Source of the DNA: Streptomyces dioscori
Lineage (GTDB): Bacteria; Actinomycetota; Actinomycetes; Streptomycetales; Streptomycetaceae
DNA length: 64,000 bases
Direction: 5' to 3'
NCBI RefSeq assembly: GCF_003024195.1
Contig: NZ_KZ679057.1
Span: 62,001-126,000, forward strand
The notes under the pieces are model-generated. The model was not told the DNA's origin, did not search any database, and was given only the letters and a program-made list of their open reading frames with translations. Position 1 is the stretch's first letter. Each line of letters opens with the position of its first letter. Positions 8,477 through 16,266 of the stretch are shown piece after piece. The position numbers were made by a program, and so were the translations under genes.

Positions 8477-9100
8477 ATGGTTACTTCGAGTTGGACGGCC
8501 GCCCCCGCTCAGGCGGCCTCCCCGCGCAGACGCGGCGCCGTACTCGAACGCGCGATCCTCGATGCCGCGCTGGAGCAGCTCAGTACGGTCGGCTGGAACG
8601 GCCTCACGATGGAGGGCGTCGCGGCCGGCGCCCAGACGGGGAAGGCGGCGGTCTACCGCCGCTGGCCGTCGAAGGAGGATCTCGTCGCGGACGCGCTCCG
8701 GGCCGGGCTGCCGTCGCTCGTGGACGTTCCCGATCTTGGCGGTGTGCGCGACGACCTGCTGGAACTGTGCAAGCGGGCGCGCGCGGCGATGTTCTCGCGC
8801 CCGGGATTCGCGCTGCGCTCGGTGATTCACGAATGCGACTCGTCCCAGGCCCAGCGTTTTCACGAGGTGATCCTGTCGGGGGTCGTGGAGCCGACGATCC
8901 GCCTGCTCGGCGAGGTCGTCGACCGTGGGATCCGGCGGGGAGAGGTCCGGCCGGACGCGGCGAACTCCTATGTCCTCGACGCCATTCCGGCGATGATGAT
9001 GTACCGCTCCAAGGTGTGCGCGAGCGAATGGAACGAGCGGGACATCGAGGAGATGATCGACCAGCTCATGGTCCCGCTGCTGCGACCGGAAGGTGTCTGA
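8477..9100 (+). CDS. TetR-family transcriptional repressor (of the divergent exporter)
   Basis: 207 residues from the ATG at 8477, chosen because GGAGA sits 8 nt upstream; the longer reading from 8387 has no site. The N-terminal helix-turn-helix is clear: RAILDAALEQLSTVGWNGLT, then MEGVAAGAQTGKAAVYRRWP with the YRRWPSKEDLV motif typical of TetR recognition helices (about residues 53-65). The C-terminal ligand domain resembles the TetR_C group found with MFS exporters. It lies head-to-head with the DHA2 exporter, with two identical palindromes between, so it very probably represses both genes until a ligand binds. Confidence 0.9.
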   Translation: MVTSSWTAAPAQAASPRRRGAVLERAILDAALEQLSTVGWNGLTMEGVAAGAQTGKAAVYRRWPSKEDLVADALRAGLPSLVDVPDLGGVRDDLLELCKRARAAMFSRPGFALRSVIHECDSSQAQRFHEVILSGVVEPTIRLLGEVVDRGIRRGEVRPDAANSYVLDAIPAMMMYRSKVCASEWNERDIEEMIDQLMVPLLRPEGV

Positions 9101-9154
9101 GCGGGCTTCGCGGGCGCTTCGGGCGAGCGCGGGCGGACGCGGGCGGGAGCCAAG

Positions 9155-9190
9155 GGGCGCCGGGGGACGCCGGGGGACGCCGGGCAGGCT
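9155..9190. repeat. 10-bp tandem repeat GCCGGGGGAC
   Basis: Two perfect 10-bp units at 9159-9168 and 9169-9178, plus a partial third. They sit in a G-rich spacer (about 9101-9240) between the TetR-type gene and rnhB. Confidence 0.7.
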
Positions 9191-9274
9191 TCGGGGCGAC
9201 CTTGGGGCAGCCCTGGGGCCGCCCGGGGGACCGGGTGTCGTGCGCGGTTCCGGGCGGCGTAGGCTGAGCGTGTC

Positions 9275-9976
9275 ATGCCGTACGAACCACCGACCCACAC
9301 CGTCGAGCGCTCCCTGCGCGCCACGACCGGAGCCAAGGTCATCGCCGGTGTCGACGAGGTGGGGCGCGGCGCCTGGGCCGGCCCGGTCACCGTCTGCGCG
9401 GCGGTCACGGGCCTGCGTCGCCCGCCCGAAGGCCTCACCGACTCCAAGCTCCTCACCGTCAAGAGGCGCACAGCACTCGCCGAGATACTGGCGGAGTGGG
9501 TGACGTCGTACGCCCTGGGGCATGCTTCTCCGGAAGAGATCGACCAGCTGGGGATGACGGCCGCGCAGCGGCTGGCCGCCTGCCGCGCTCTCGAAGCGCT
9601 GCCGGTGCGTCCCGACGCGGTCATTCTCGACGGGAAACATGACTATCTGGGTATCCCGTGGCAGGTCCGTACGGTGATCAAGGGCGACCAGTCCTGCGTC
9701 TCCGTGGCGGCGGCCTCGGTGATCGCGAAGGTCCAGCGCGACAAAATGATGGCCGAACTGGGTGTCGACCATGCAGACTTCGGTTTTGCGGCCAACGCCG
9801 GGTATCCGTCACCGGTTCACCGGGCCGCACTGGAGATGCGGGGCCCCACCCCGTACCACCGGCTGTCGTGGGCGTATCTTGATGCGCTGCCCCAGTGGCG
9901 GCACCTCAAGAAGGTCCGCAGTTGGGCGGACGTAAGCGTTCCGGAGATCGAAGGGCAACTCGGCTTCGACTTCTGA
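9275..9976 (+). CDS. rnhB: Ribonuclease HII
   Basis: 233 residues. RNase HII nicks RNA-DNA hybrids 5' of single ribonucleotides, starting ribonucleotide excision repair. The catalytic DE pair is in GVDEVGRGAWAGP (about residues 25-37). The third acid is in VILDGKHDYL, and the fourth lies near DQSCVSVAAASVIAKVQRDKMM, the family signature. The length is normal. A TAGGCT -10-like box at 9260-9265 lies 9 nt before the ATG with no Shine-Dalgarno site. It is followed 68 bp later by a small conserved-type gene of unknown role. Confidence 0.95.
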   Translation: MPYEPPTHTVERSLRATTGAKVIAGVDEVGRGAWAGPVTVCAAVTGLRRPPEGLTDSKLLTVKRRTALAEILAEWVTSYALGHASPEEIDQLGMTAAQRLAACRALEALPVRPDAVILDGKHDYLGIPWQVRTVIKGDQSCVSVAAASVIAKVQRDKMMAELGVDHADFGFAANAGYPSPVHRAALEMRGPTPYHRLSWAYLDALPQWRHLKKVRSWADVSVPEIEGQLGFDF

Positions 9977-10044
9977 CCGTTCCGTTCGCACTCATGTGCC
10001 ACCCGCTTAAGCGAGTCGCACCGGCGTTTGATAAAAATCAGCTC

Positions 10045-10674
10045 ATGCCTCTCATTCCCGAGGAGCCTCAGATTCACGAGAGTGCCCAGGGTCCCCGCGT
10101 CAGTCCGGCCACCGGCCGGACCGCGCCGACCCCCCGCCCCGTACCCGGCCCCCGCCCCGCGGCACCTCCGCGTCCAGGCCGTCCGGGTCCTGTCCGGCCG
10201 ATGCCGCCTGTGCAACGCACGCCGCGCGACACGGCCGTGGCCAAGCCGGGGCCTGCCGCTCCGGCGGCCCCAGCCGCAGCCTCGACCCCGACGATCCAGC
10301 TGATCCCGGCCTCGGCCGAGGGTGCGCTGGACGCCGCCGAGGAAGCGGTCGACCTGCTCCTTGACTCGGGCAGGGCCCCCGGTGAGGTGCTGGTGATCAC
10401 CACCGGCGAACCCCATCCGTGGGCCGCGCACGAGCTCTCCTTCGGCGAGGCCGCGTACTGGGCCCAACACGACGCGGGAGACGACGTGTTCTACGCCGAC
10501 GCCTCCGCTGTCGGTCGTGCCGCGTCCCGGCCCGTGGTCGTTGTCGCCGTCAATGGCGGGCCCGACGCGACCGCTGCCACCGCGCTGCCGCTGGCCCTGG
10601 GCCGAGCCGGCACCCTGCTGATCGTCTGCGGAGACCCGCAGCAGATCAACGCGGTGCTGGGCGCGGGAGTCTGA
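10045..10674 (+). CDS. Uncharacterised protein with Pro-rich N-terminus, downstream of rnhB
   Basis: 209 residues from the ATG at 10045. An A/T-rich -10-like element (GATAAAAAT) ends about 7 nt before it and there is no clear ribosome site. Residues 1-85 are a Pro/Ala/Arg-rich disordered tail. The remaining ~120 residues form an alpha/beta-looking domain (GEVLVITTGEPHPWAAHELSFGEAA, VVVVAVNGG, GTLLIVCGDPQQINAVLGAGV). I do not recognise the family. The GDPQQ piece resembles a helicase motif, but no P-loop is present. Confidence 0.75.
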   Translation: MPLIPEEPQIHESAQGPRVSPATGRTAPTPRPVPGPRPAAPPRPGRPGPVRPMPPVQRTPRDTAVAKPGPAAPAAPAAASTPTIQLIPASAEGALDAAEEAVDLLLDSGRAPGEVLVITTGEPHPWAAHELSFGEAAYWAQHDAGDDVFYADASAVGRAASRPVVVVAVNGGPDATAATALPLALGRAGTLLIVCGDPQQINAVLGAGV

Positions 10675-10916
10675 GAACCCCCGTTCTTCCAGGGGCTCTC
10701 ACGACTCGGATGCCATCGCGGTGACATCCGCTCGGAGCATGCACAGAGGACGGTCCGACGTGTGCCGGTACGGGGGATGTGCCGGCGTGCTGTCGTCGTC
10801 GTGGTGCGGTGTGGGCGTCAGCGTGAGCCCGGGCCCGAGCGCGCAGGCGGCTGTGTCCGCGGTGGAACCGTGTCTGTGCCGGGGTCGCGTCTGCATTGAG
10901 GTCGTGGGTTCTGCGT

Positions 10917-10953
10917 GACGCCGAAGTCCGCCGGCGTTGTCGGCTTCGGCGTC
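10917..10953. terminator. Candidate hairpin terminator
   Basis: Arms GACGCCGAAG (10917-10926) and CTTCGGCGTC (10944-10953) are perfectly complementary across a 17-nt loop. It lies between convergent genes. No T-run follows. Confidence 0.5.
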
Positions 10954-11011
10954 AGGTCCGGCCATAGGTCCGGCATCGCGTCGGTGTCGGTACGGCTGTG
11001 TCCGTGCCGGT

Positions 11012-11104
11012 GTGTCCATACGCCCATGTGTCCATGCGCCCATGTGCTGATGCGTCGATGTCGCGTTCGGTCGTACCGAAGCCTGTGCCTGTGCCTGTGC
11101 CTGC
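11012..11104. repeat. 16-bp and 6-bp tandem repeats
   Basis: GTGTCCATACGCCCAT (11012-11027) is followed directly by GTGTCCATGCGCCCAT (11028-11043), then by a degenerate third unit. Four CCTGTG-type hexamers follow around 11082-11104. They lie directly downstream of the minus-strand gene ending at 11113. Confidence 0.7.
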
Positions 11105-11112
11105 GCCCGTGC

Positions 11113-11739
11113 TCAGCGCGCGGCCGCGCGGCGCAGTACCTCCGAGGCGGACCCGCCGGTGCGCGGCTGTATGGACTCGGCCGCCGCGAGGGACTCCAGT
11201 GATTCCGGCGGCGAGTCCGCGTTGGGCCGGCGTCCTCCGCGTCCCTCGCCGAGCACCTGCCAGCCGTCACGTGTCAGTGTGATGTAGGCCCCGCAGCGCA
11301 GGCCATGCAGCGTGCAGGCGTCTCGCAGCCCCCACATCCACGCGCCGTCCTCCTCCGTCCACCGCGCGTCGCCGTCACGGCAGTAGAGCAGCACGGCGGT
11401 ACGCACCGGTGTCCGGCGTCGCAGGTCGTGCGGGATGACCCGGCGCAGCTGCGCGAGCAGTGCGTTGCGGAACATCCAGCCGTCCGCCGGAGCCGGCCGC
11501 CTGATGAAGGAAGCGCTCGCGTTCAGCCGTTCGTCGGGGTCGAGCACAGCCACGATCGCGGTCGTGGGGCCGGGCCGATGCCGGGAGTGCAGTCCGCTGA
11601 CGACCTCCCGGGGATTGCGCAGAAGCGGAATCCCCGCAGCGGCCCATTCGGCGGGTTCGAGCATCCGGGTCAGTGGATTGGCGGAAGTGGCGGCCGTCGA
11701 CATCGATGCCGCCGAGGACGGAGCGAATCCGAAGGTCAC
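11113..11739 (-). CDS. Uncharacterised protein adjacent to recQ
   Basis: 208 residues from a GTG at 11739 preceded closely by GAAGGGAGG. The 3-nt spacing is tight, so an ATG at 11703 is an alternative start. The protein begins VTFGFAPSSAAS and continues with NPLTRMLEPAEWAAAGIPLLRNPREV. It contains AIVAVLDPDERLNASASFIRRP, VRTAVLLYCRDGDARW and YITLTRDGWQVLGE, which suggests a mixed alpha/beta fold. I know no function. It lies downstream of recQ on the same strand, 221 bp after its stop, and may be co-transcribed. Confidence 0.7.
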   Translation of the reverse strand: MTFGFAPSSAASMSTAATSANPLTRMLEPAEWAAAGIPLLRNPREVVSGLHSRHRPGPTTAIVAVLDPDERLNASASFIRRPAPADGWMFRNALLAQLRRVIPHDLRRRTPVRTAVLLYCRDGDARWTEEDGAWMWGLRDACTLHGLRCGAYITLTRDGWQVLGEGRGGRRPNADSPPESLESLAAAESIQPRTGGSASEVLRRAAAR

Positions 11740-11960
11740 GGTCCTCCCTTCGGCTACGCGCCCACACAGCGGGCGAGGTCGGACTGGGGGAGCGCGCCGC
11801 AGCACAGCCCGAACGGACGACCTCGGGAGGTCACGCGGGGCGCGAGGCCAATTCTTCCTGTCGAACTTGGTTGCGGCAACGAGCAATTGGGGCCACCGAC
11901 CGTTATCTGGCGATCCGTTGCTTATATCCCTGCTCGGTATTTACCACCGCACCGCGGGAA

Positions 11961-14123
11961 TCAACCTTGCACGGCGAGTACCAGCGGCAACACCCCCTGG
12001 GCGCCGGCCCGCCGCAGCATGCGCGCGGCCACCGCGAGCGTCCAGCCGGTGTCGGTCGAGTCGTCCACGAGCAGGACAGGTCCATCGGCTTCGGAGAGCG
12101 CCGCGGCCAGACCGGGCGGCACCACGAGCGCGCCGTCGAGAGCTTTCAGCCGCTGCGCGCTGTTGCTTCTGGAGACCTGGGCGGCGTCGGCTCCCGGGGC
12201 GTACTCGATGGAGCCCAGCAGCGGCAGACGGCCGACCTCGGCGATCCGTGCACCCAGCGTCTGCACCAGCTGCGGCCGGCGCTGCGAGGCCATGGTGACC
12301 ACGCCGACCGGGCGTGGCACGGCGCCTGAACCGCCCGAGGCCCAGCCGCCCGGCCCCTTCGCCCAGTCGGCCAGCACGCCGACGACGGCCTGTGCCACGT
12401 CGTCCGGAACAGGCCCGTCCGGGGCCTGGGGTACGAGCATCGGCCGCAGCCGGTTGCCCCAGCCGATGTCCGAAAGCCTTCCCAGCGCCCGTCCGATCGA
12501 GGCCTGTTCCCCGGCCGGGATGCGTCCCTTCAGGTCGACGCCCACGGCGGGCAGGCCCGTGGGCCACATCTTCCGGGGATCCACCTCGATACCCGCGCGA
12601 CCGAGCTCGCCACGCGCCGAGTCCAGTGCGGACGAGGACACGGCGTCGGAGAACCGCGGCTTCGTGCAGGTGTCACAACGACCGCACGGGGCGGCTCCCT
12701 CGTCGTCCAGCTGCCGGCGCAGGAACTCCATCCGGCAGCCGGTCGTCGTCACGTAGTCGCGCATGGCCTGCTGCTCGGCCGCGCGCTGTTTGGCGACCCA
12801 CGCGTAGCGCTCGGTGTCGTACGTCCATGGGGTGCCGGTGGAGATCCAGCCGCCCTTGACACGCTTCACGGCACCGTCCACGTCCAGGACCTTGAGCATC
12901 GTTTCGAGCCGTGACCGGCGCAGCTCCACCAGGGGTTCGAGCGCGGGGAGCGACAGCGGACGGCCCGCCTGGCCGAGAACATCGAGGGTGCGCCTGACCT
13001 GCTCCTCCGGAGGGAAGGCGATCGATGCGAAGTACTGCCAGATCGCCTGGTCCTCCTTGCCGGGCAGCAGCAGCACCTCGGCATGCTCGACACCACGGCC
13101 CGCGCGGCCCACCTGCTGGTAGTAGGCGATGGGTGAGGACGGCGAACCCAGATGCACCACGAAGCCGAGGTCGGGCTTGTCGAAGCCCATGCCCAGCGCC
13201 GAGGTGGCGACAAGGGCCTTGACCCGGTTGGCGAGCAGGTCCTCCTCGGCCTGCTGGCGGTCCGCGTTCTCCGTCTTCCCCGTGTACGAGGTCACGGTGT
13301 GCCCGGCCTGCCGGAGGAAGGCGGTGACCTCCTCGGCGGCGGCCACGGTGAGTGTGTAGATGATCCCTGAGCCGGGCAGCTCGCCCAGGTGCTCGGCGAG
13401 CCAGCCCATCCGGTGGGCGGCGTCCGGCAGTTGCAGCACGTTGAGACTCAGGCTCTCGCGGTCCAGGGGGCCGCGCAGGACGAGGGCGTCCGTGCTCCCA
13501 CCGGTGCCCAGTTGCTCGGCGACGTCGGCCGTCACGCGCGCGTTGGCCGTGGCGGTGGTCGCGAGGACCGGGACGCCCGAGGGAAGGTCGGCGAGCATGG
13601 TGCGCAGGCGGCGGTAGTCCGGGCGGAAGTCGTGGCCCCAGTCGGAGATGCAGTGCGCCTCGTCCACCACGAGGAGACCGGTCGCCGCCGCAAGCCTGGG
13701 CAGCACCTGGTCCCGGAAGTCGGGGTTGTTGAGCCGCTCGGGGCTCACCAGAAGGACGTCGACCTCACCCTCGGCCACCTCGTCCTGGATCGTGTCCCAC
13801 TCCTCCGCATTGGACGAGTTGATGGTCCGCGCCCGGATGCCGGCGCGTGCGGCTGCCTCGACCTGGTTGCGCATGAGAGCGAGGAGGGGGGAGACGATCA
13901 CGGTGGGACCGGCTCCCTGCTCCCGCAGCAGCGCGGTCGCGACGAAGTACACGGCGGACTTGCCCCAGCCGGTGCGCTGCACGACCAGGGCCCTGCGCTT
14001 GTCGGCCACGAGGGCCTCGATGGCGCGCCACTGGTCCTCGCGCAGCCGGGCGTCGCCCCCCGGCGCGCCGACGAGGCGGGCGAGGACGGTGTCGGCCGCT
14101 GTGCGCAGCTCTTCGTTGCTCAT
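11961..14123 (-). CDS. recQ: RecQ-family ATP-dependent DNA helicase with C-terminal phosphoribosyltransferase domain
   Basis: 720 residues from the ATG at 14123 (MSNEELRTAADTVLARLVG). The helicase part has RAIEALVADKRRALVVQRTGWGKSAVYF in two steps: the Q-motif region and Walker A TGWGKS at about residue 52. Walker B is DEAH in LLVVDEAHCISDWGHDFRPDYR, and motifs V-VI are MGFDKPDLGFVVH and YYQQVGRAGRG. A RecQ zinc-binding cysteine cluster follows (CRMEFLRRQLDDE ... CGRCDTCTKPRF). The last ~150 residues are not RecQ-like: VLLVDDSTDTGWTL is the PRPP-binding loop of type I phosphoribosyltransferases (ComF-like). An HRDC domain is not evident. It likely unwinds recombination or repair intermediates. 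Confidence 0.9.
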   Translation of the reverse strand: MSNEELRTAADTVLARLVGAPGGDARLREDQWRAIEALVADKRRALVVQRTGWGKSAVYFVATALLREQGAGPTVIVSPLLALMRNQVEAAARAGIRARTINSSNAEEWDTIQDEVAEGEVDVLLVSPERLNNPDFRDQVLPRLAAATGLLVVDEAHCISDWGHDFRPDYRRLRTMLADLPSGVPVLATTATANARVTADVAEQLGTGGSTDALVLRGPLDRESLSLNVLQLPDAAHRMGWLAEHLGELPGSGIIYTLTVAAAEEVTAFLRQAGHTVTSYTGKTENADRQQAEEDLLANRVKALVATSALGMGFDKPDLGFVVHLGSPSSPIAYYQQVGRAGRGVEHAEVLLLPGKEDQAIWQYFASIAFPPEEQVRRTLDVLGQAGRPLSLPALEPLVELRRSRLETMLKVLDVDGAVKRVKGGWISTGTPWTYDTERYAWVAKQRAAEQQAMRDYVTTTGCRMEFLRRQLDDEGAAPCGRCDTCTKPRFSDAVSSSALDSARGELGRAGIEVDPRKMWPTGLPAVGVDLKGRIPAGEQASIGRALGRLSDIGWGNRLRPMLVPQAPDGPVPDDVAQAVVGVLADWAKGPGGWASGGSGAVPRPVGVVTMASQRRPQLVQTLGARIAEVGRLPLLGSIEYAPGADAAQVSRSNSAQRLKALDGALVVPPGLAAALSEADGPVLLVDDSTDTGWTLAVAARMLRRAGAQGVLPLVLAVQG

Positions 14124-14255
14124 GGCCCCATGCAACCCGATGGGTCGGACATCGCGCGAATGAGCCGGTCCGCTGTGGACAACTTCTGACGTGGCCATGG
14201 TCGTGGTTATCCACAGGGCAAAGCGGAATTGCGGGTTTCGCGGGATGGTCACGGC

Positions 14256-16037
14256 ATGACGAACCACAGCGAACCGGCCGGGAACCTCGGCGACGGTGAC
14301 ACAGGCCACCGCGACGAGATCGCCAAGCAGAAGAGCACGGACGAGCAGAGCGGGCAGAGCGGGCAGAGCGGGGAAGATCGGCAGGACGGGCACGAGGGGT
14401 GGGGTGGACGAGGCGGGCCGGGCGCGGACCGCGCCGGGCGGCGGAAGGGGCATGCCGGTACGACCTCCGCCGACTCGGCACACGGCGCGGGCGCCGCCGC
14501 ACACGGCGGGACCGGCAGCCTGTGTCCGGACCACCAGGTCACCCTCCGCACTCCGGCCGAACTGGCCGATGCCCTGCCGTACCTGCTCGGGTACCGGCCC
14601 GAGGACAGCATCGTGCTCGTAGCCCTGCACGACAGGGACGGGCGCGGCCGTTTCGGCGGACGGGCCCGACTCGGCATCCCGGGCCACGCGGACGACTGGC
14701 CGTCCGTGGCGCAGCAGCTGACGCACGGCCTGGTGAAGGGCAGCGAGCGCAGGGGCGCCCTGCCCGAGAGCATGGTCGCCTTCCTCTGCCAGGAACCCGG
14801 GGAAGGAGAGTCGGGCCGGGCCGTGATGGAACGTCTGCGTCCGCTCGCACAACTGCTGCGCAAGGCCTGCGGAGCGCTCGACGTGCCGGTGGTCGAGGCG
14901 CTGTGCATCTCGGACGGCCGCTTCTGGTCGTACTGCTGCCCCAGCGAACACTGCTGCCCGTCGGACGGTACGTCCATGGGGCTGCCGGGCACGTCCGTGC
15001 TGGCCGCGGCCGCCACCTACGCCGGGCTCCAGGTGCGGGGCACCCTGCGGCAGCTGCGGGCGAGGCTCACTCCATGGGAGAGCAACGCGGCGCTGGATCA
15101 GGAATCCGCCCTCGACGCGGTGAGCATGGCGCTGATCCCCCGGATTCTGGACGAGGGAAGCCGCGCAGGTGTGGCGGCCAGGACCTTGGAGCTGGCCGAC
15201 CAGGTCATGCGCCGGTTCGCCGACGCCACCTCCGCCGCCGGTCCCGGCACACTGCCGGCGGATCTCCGGGACGACGAGCTACTGCGTCACGAGGAGGCGG
15301 CCACGTTGATCCTCGGTCTGCAGGACCGCACGACACGGGACCGGGCGGCGGAGTGGATGGAAGGGGACGAGGCCGGACCGGCCCTGCGCCTGTGGAGGGC
15401 CCTGGCACGCCGTTGCGTCGGCTCGTACGGGGAGCACGCAGCGGCGCCGCTCACGCTCGCCGGGTGGGTCGCCTGGTCCTCCGGCGACGAACTGGAGGCC
15501 CGCGAAGCCCTGGCCATGGCGCTCGGAGCGGATTCCGGGTACCTCTTCGCCAGGCTGCTCCACCAGGCGTGCAACGAGGGTCTGGACCCGGAGTCGATCC
15601 GCCGCTGTCTACGGGGGGAGCGTGCCGATCGTGTCGACGGTGAGGTGCTCGCCTCGCCTGCGGTGCCTGCGGTGCCTGTGGTGCCGTCGGACGCCGATGG
15701 GCTGTTCGGAGTCGCCCCGGCGGGGCCTGTCAAGGGGTCCGCCCGCCGCCGACGCAGGTCGCGGGTTACTGAGGGCGCGGCCGACCGGCCTGGTACCCGA
15801 CCGGCCGGTACCGGTGGCACGCGGCGTCCTAAGTCCACCTCTCCCGGCCCCGGAGCCCTCACAGAGGGTGGCTCGGGCCGAGACGGCAACAGCACCGGCC
15901 GAGGTGGCGGCAGCACCGGCCGCGGTGCTGGCAGCACAGGTGGCGCGGCTCGCTCTCGCCGAAGCGCGGGGAACGCGGGGGGTGCCGGGAGCGTCGGGCG
16001 GCCTGGAACGCCGAGGACGCCGGACAACGGTGTGTAG
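14256..16037 (+). CDS. DUF4192 domain protein
   Basis: 593 residues from the ATG at 14256. Residues 1-90 are charged, Gly-rich low-complexity sequence. The core (about 95-460) starts QVTLRTPAELADALPYLLGYRPEDSIVLVALHD, the hallmark of DUF4192 as I remember it. It ends with LTLAGWVAWSSGDELEAREALAMAL and YLFARLLHQACNEGLDPESIRR. The C-terminal ~130 residues are again disordered and basic (RRRRSR, GRGGGSTGRG). The family is actinobacterial and uncharacterised. It is divergent from recQ with 132 bp between starts, so shared regulation is possible. Confidence 0.85.
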   Translation: MTNHSEPAGNLGDGDTGHRDEIAKQKSTDEQSGQSGQSGEDRQDGHEGWGGRGGPGADRAGRRKGHAGTTSADSAHGAGAAAHGGTGSLCPDHQVTLRTPAELADALPYLLGYRPEDSIVLVALHDRDGRGRFGGRARLGIPGHADDWPSVAQQLTHGLVKGSERRGALPESMVAFLCQEPGEGESGRAVMERLRPLAQLLRKACGALDVPVVEALCISDGRFWSYCCPSEHCCPSDGTSMGLPGTSVLAAAATYAGLQVRGTLRQLRARLTPWESNAALDQESALDAVSMALIPRILDEGSRAGVAARTLELADQVMRRFADATSAAGPGTLPADLRDDELLRHEEAATLILGLQDRTTRDRAAEWMEGDEAGPALRLWRALARRCVGSYGEHAAAPLTLAGWVAWSSGDELEAREALAMALGADSGYLFARLLHQACNEGLDPESIRRCLRGERADRVDGEVLASPAVPAVPVVPSDADGLFGVAPAGPVKGSARRRRRSRVTEGAADRPGTRPAGTGGTRRPKSTSPGPGALTEGGSGRDGNSTGRGGGSTGRGAGSTGGAARSRRSAGNAGGAGSVGRPGTPRTPDNGV

Positions 16038-16266
16038 GCGGGCCGGGCGCCGGTGTCGACGGATCGGCCGGGCGGGTTCGATCAGAGCGCTTCCCCGGAC
16101 AAGGGCGTGACTCGGGGCAGGCCCGCCCCGTTCACCTGAGTGGCGCAGCCCTCGGCCGTGCCGTGCCGTCGCACAGGCCGCGCCCCGTCGGAGTCCCCGC
16201 ACATGGCCGAGCCCTCATCACCGCCGAGCACCCACTCAGCGGACGGAGCACAGAAGAAGCCGCCCC

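Larger units (their letters stand above)
10675..11112. other. Gene-poor repeat-rich spacer
   Basis: About 440 bases with no credible gene between the rnhB-linked gene and the convergent gene at 11113. It contains a 10-bp inverted repeat (10917-10926 with 10944-10953) that could terminate transcription. It also holds the tandem repeats listed separately and several GTGTC-rich stretches. Short open frames on both strands have repeat-like compositions and no ribosome sites. Confidence 0.5.

Noticed and set aside
10600..10660. GDPQQ stretch as a superfamily 1 helicase motif
   Set aside because: No Walker A or other helicase motifs occur in the protein, so the resemblance is probably chance.
10699..11043. 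Minus-strand open frame of 114 codons in the repeat-rich gap
   Set aside because: The His/Thr/Pro-rich sequence reflects tandem DNA repeats; no ribosome site and no fold-like pattern.
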